Shown: positions 61,609 to 64,000 of the stretch, piece after piece
How the letters are laid out: each line of letters starts with the position of its first letter
Position numbering within the stretch: position 1 is the stretch's first letter
Source: an uncultured Clostridia bacterium
Lineage (GTDB): Bacteria > Bacillota > Clostridia > Oscillospirales > Ruminococcaceae
NCBI GenBank assembly: GCA_947589035.1
Contig: CANPYZ010000010.1
Coordinates: forward strand, 1 to 64,000
Length of the DNA stretch: 64,000 bases
Reading direction: 5' to 3'
Position numbers and translations under genes: made by a program
Notes under the pieces: generated by a model
What the model was told of the DNA's origin: nothing
The model's database searches: none
Seen by the model: only the letters and a program-made list of their open reading frames with translations

Positions 61609-62763
61609 TTACCGTTCCGGTTCTGCCTCGTAAAACATGCGATGTTTCCGGACGTTGTGACATCTTGTGCTATTCACAATGCCAATTGCCGTATACATGC
61701 AGACAACTGCCGTTCCTCCGGCACTCATGAATGGCAAGGGTATGCCGATAACAGGCATAACTTTCAGCACCATGCCAATATTTAAAAAGCAATGTGAAAA
61801 AATCATGCCGAAAATTCCGATGCAAATAAATTTCCCCTGATAATTTTTCACATATAAGCTATCTGTTAATACTTTCAAACAAATATATGTCAGCAGGAAT
61901 AAAATCAGTAATGCGCCGACAAGCCCCCACGCCTGACCAGAATACGCATATATAAAATCATTATGCATTTCCGGAACAGTCACATAGCCTTTTTCACTGT
62001 GTAACCCAATGCCGAAAATTTGCCCGTTCGCTAATGCGGAAATTCCTAAATCCTGTTGATATTCTAAATTTTCAGGGTCTGTTCCCGGGTGCAAAATCAC
62101 TAAAATTCTGTTTTTATGCATGTCGGAAAGCAGAAAATTCCATGCTAAAATGCCCACTGCCGGCAAAGAAATAATCGCTAACAGAATATATCTCCATGCG
62201 ATTTTCGCACTGAACATTTCCGCTAAAAAAATTACCACAAATACAATGGCTGTTCCGTAGTCGCCTTGTTTAGCGACTAAACCTATTGGCACTGCTGCAT
62301 GTAAACATAATAAAAACATATTGCCTAACTGGTTCATGTTTTCTTCTACTTTGGCTAAATGATACGAAAACGTTAATACAAATGCTAATTTCAAAACTTC
62401 CGCAGGCTGAAGATAAAAATTCCCGATAGCAATCCATGCCTGGTCATCTGCTCCGCTTCTTCTGTAGCCTAAACTGGTAAACGTCAGCCCGACAAGCCCT
62501 AAAGCAACTGGCGCATAAATCCACCATAAGCGAATAATTTTATTATAATCAATTACGCTCAGAATACTAACCATAATCATTCCCATCACACTGGCAATGA
62601 CTTGTGTCCGGAATGTTCGGAAATCACACCGTTCAAGCAATTCATTCTGTGCTATGCTGTACAGCATAATGCAGCTAATCACTGAACAAATCATACACGC
62701 TAAAATTAGCCCTCTGTCCGACGCAATAAAATATCCTCTCAGACGGCTGAAATAGTTTTTCAT
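61609..62763 (-). CDS. rodA: RodA/FtsW-family peptidoglycan glycosyltransferase
   Basis: 384 residues, ten predicted membrane segments. The SEDS signature is present: AWIAIGNFYLQPAEVLKLAFVL, LVAKQGDYGTAIVFV and MPVIGIPLPFMSAGGTAVVCMY. SEDS proteins polymerise lipid II together with a class B penicillin-binding protein, which is not encoded nearby. RodA serves elongation and FtsW division; the context does not decide, although the GIPLPFMSAGG text is common to both. Upstream gene comM/yifB ends 33 nt before the start. Confidence 0.88.
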   Translation of the reverse strand: MKNYFSRLRGYFIASDRGLILACMICSVISCIMLYSIAQNELLERCDFRTFRTQVIASVMGMIMVSILSVIDYNKIIRLWWIYAPVALGLVGLTFTSLGYRRSGADDQAWIAIGNFYLQPAEVLKLAFVLTFSYHLAKVEENMNQLGNMFLLCLHAAVPIGLVAKQGDYGTAIVFVVIFLAEMFSAKIAWRYILLAIISLPAVGILAWNFLLSDMHKNRILVILHPGTDPENLEYQQDLGISALANGQIFGIGLHSEKGYVTVPEMHNDFIYAYSGQAWGLVGALLILFLLTYICLKVLTDSLYVKNYQGKFICIGIFGMIFSHCFLNIGMVLKVMPVIGIPLPFMSAGGTAVVCMYTAIGIVNSTRCHNVRKHRMFYEAEPER

Positions 62764-62796
62764 GTTGTTCTCTCTTTCTAATATTATTATATATAT

Positions 62797-64000
62797 TTAT
62801 TGTAAATATTTACTGTTAAATCCTCTGAATTGTACCGCCATAGAAATATCTTCACTGTTAATTTTTTCATGTCCGTGTAAATCTGCCGCTGAACGTGCCA
62901 TTTTCTTGATTCTTATGCCGGTTCTTGCGCTCATATGATAAAACATGTATAATTTTCCGAATAACTCTTCCGCATCGGGGGTCATTTGACAAAATTTATC
63001 TAAAAAATGGTCAGGAATATTCGCATTATCGTAAAAGCCCATTCCGGCATAGCGTTCCGCTTGTCTGTTTCGGGCGTTTTTCACTCGTTCACGAATTGTT
63101 TCAGAAGATTCCGGCTTTTCTTTCGTGGACAAATCTTCATAGGGGATTGGGTCAATGTCAATATGCATGTCGAATCTGTCTAATAATGGTCCTGAAATTC
63201 TGGATAAATACTGACGGATTTGTTTTTCCGTGCAGGTGCATTTCTTCTGCGGTGAACCGTAATACCCACAAGGGCAAGGATTCATTGCTGCCACTAACAT
63301 GAAATTACAGGGATATTCCGCTGAACCGGAAACACGGGAAATGACTACTTTCCCTGATTCTAACGGCTGGCGGAGTACTTCCAAAGTTGAACGGTGAAAT
63401 TCCGCTAATTCGTCTAAGAATAATATTCCGTTATGCGCTAAAGAAACTTCCCCAGGAATGGGAATGCTTCCCCCGCCGACAAGACCGGCAGAAGAAATAG
63501 TATGATGCGGCGACCGGAAAGGACGTGCAGAAATTAACGGATTCTCTGAAGATAATGCCCCGGCTATGGAATAAATATTAGACGTTTCTAAAATTTCTTC
63601 TTTCGTCATTGGCGGCAAAATTGTTGGTAAACGATTCGCTAACATGCTTTTCCCGCTTCCAGGGCTGCCCACTAACAGAACATTATGCCCGCCGGCGGCG
63701 GCAAGTTCCATTCCTCTTCTTGCTTTGAATTGTCCACGCACGTCACAAAAATCTAACATTCCCTCGAATTGTGCCATTTTCGGTTCGTAATGCGGTTCAG
63801 AGGAAAGAATGATTCGTCCGACAAGATGTAACATCAGGTCTTCCACGCTGGAAACGCCGTAAACCCGAATATTTTCCACAACTGACGCTTCTTTAGCATT
63901 TTCTTTCGGAACGTAAATTTCCTGAAAACCGTTTTTCCGTGCAAGCATAGTCATAGACATTGCGCCTTTCACGCTGCGGATTCTTCCATGCAAGCCTAAT
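62797..64000 (-). CDS. YifB/ComM family Mg-chelatase-like AAA ATPase, partial
   Basis: The C-terminal 400 residues of a protein normally about 510; the reading continues to the right edge as LGLHGRIRSVKG. AAA motifs: Walker A LLVGSPGSGKSMLANRLP, Walker B HNGILFLDELAEF, and arginine-finger text SGPLLDRFDMHID. A zinc-finger-like NPCPCGYYGSPQKKCTC sits between them. ComM drives branch migration during natural transformation; in non-competent bacteria the role is open. The N-terminal Lon-like domain is mostly outside the window. Confidence 0.93.
   Translation of the reverse strand, partial: LGLHGRIRSVKGAMSMTMLARKNGFQEIYVPKENAKEASVVENIRVYGVSSVEDLMLHLVGRIILSSEPHYEPKMAQFEGMLDFCDVRGQFKARRGMELAAAGGHNVLLVGSPGSGKSMLANRLPTILPPMTKEEILETSNIYSIAGALSSENPLISARPFRSPHHTISSAGLVGGGSIPIPGEVSLAHNGILFLDELAEFHRSTLEVLRQPLESGKVVISRVSGSAEYPCNFMLVAAMNPCPCGYYGSPQKKCTCTEKQIRQYLSRISGPLLDRFDMHIDIDPIPYEDLSTKEKPESSETIRERVKNARNRQAERYAGMGFYDNANIPDHFLDKFCQMTPDAEELFGKLYMFYHMSARTGIRIKKMARSAADLHGHEKINSEDISMAVQFRGFNSKYLQ

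Overview
The window looks like a chromosomal segment of an AT-rich, Gram-positive anaerobe of the Clostridia, most likely a gut or rumen Ruminococcus-type bacterium. Two secreted proteins end in type I dockerin modules (12829-16194 and 56578-57561), which points to a cellulosome-forming relative. ECF transporter genes, a ClpE-type unfoldase, rubrerythrin, a class B sortase, SpoVAC and strong Shine-Dalgarno sites fit the same group. Promoters are easy to read: almost all have a TTGACA-like and a TATAAT-like box 17 nt apart. The genus is an inference from gene content; no search was run.

Layout. 1-860: the end of an IS607-type element with an open tnpB running off the window and a decayed tnpA. 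950-2109: flavin reductase and a small membrane protein. 2373-7334: a four-gene operon of two proline-rich proteins sharing a C-terminal signature, a TPR protein and an AIM24-family protein; I know no described function for this set. 7353-11347: GH95 and GH26 glycosidases. 11542-12667: rubrerythrin and flavodoxin. 12829-16194: a giant leucine-rich-repeat dockerin protein. 16355-21114: two sugar-type ABC permeases joined to an HlyD-like adaptor and a MacB-like protein, with no ATPase or binding protein. 21359-22904: tRNA-Leu and a NYN-domain protein. 22958-25285: ClpE-like unfoldase.

25512-36913 is a long leftward run of twelve genes, probably one transcript: ruvC, a small protein, ruvA, an SseB-like gene, ruvB, an RNA methyltransferase, ecfA1-ecfA2-ecfT, yfhO, truA and a DUF5711 gene. 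pheA diverges from it at 37074. Next come a PP2C phosphatase (38307) and a TVP38 / lipid kinase / lipase operon (42116-39119).

42494-46141 is the most unusual part. It holds an MBOAT acyltransferase followed by two paralogous membrane-anchored SGNH proteins, each ending in a domain that looks like DUF2829/Tad2, the fold known from phage Thoeris inhibitors. Four tRNAs, an exopolysaccharide initiation pair (sugar-phosphate transferase and chain-length protein) and a two-component system follow. 52287-64000 contains an orphan spoVAC, a histidine phosphatase, a sortase / tyrosine phosphatase / DUF434 operon, three tRNAs, a CE3-like dockerin esterase with a DUF4291 gene, asparagine synthetase, a LysR regulator, VanZ, RodA and a partial ComM/YifB gene.

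No CRISPR array, rRNA, prophage or origin was seen.
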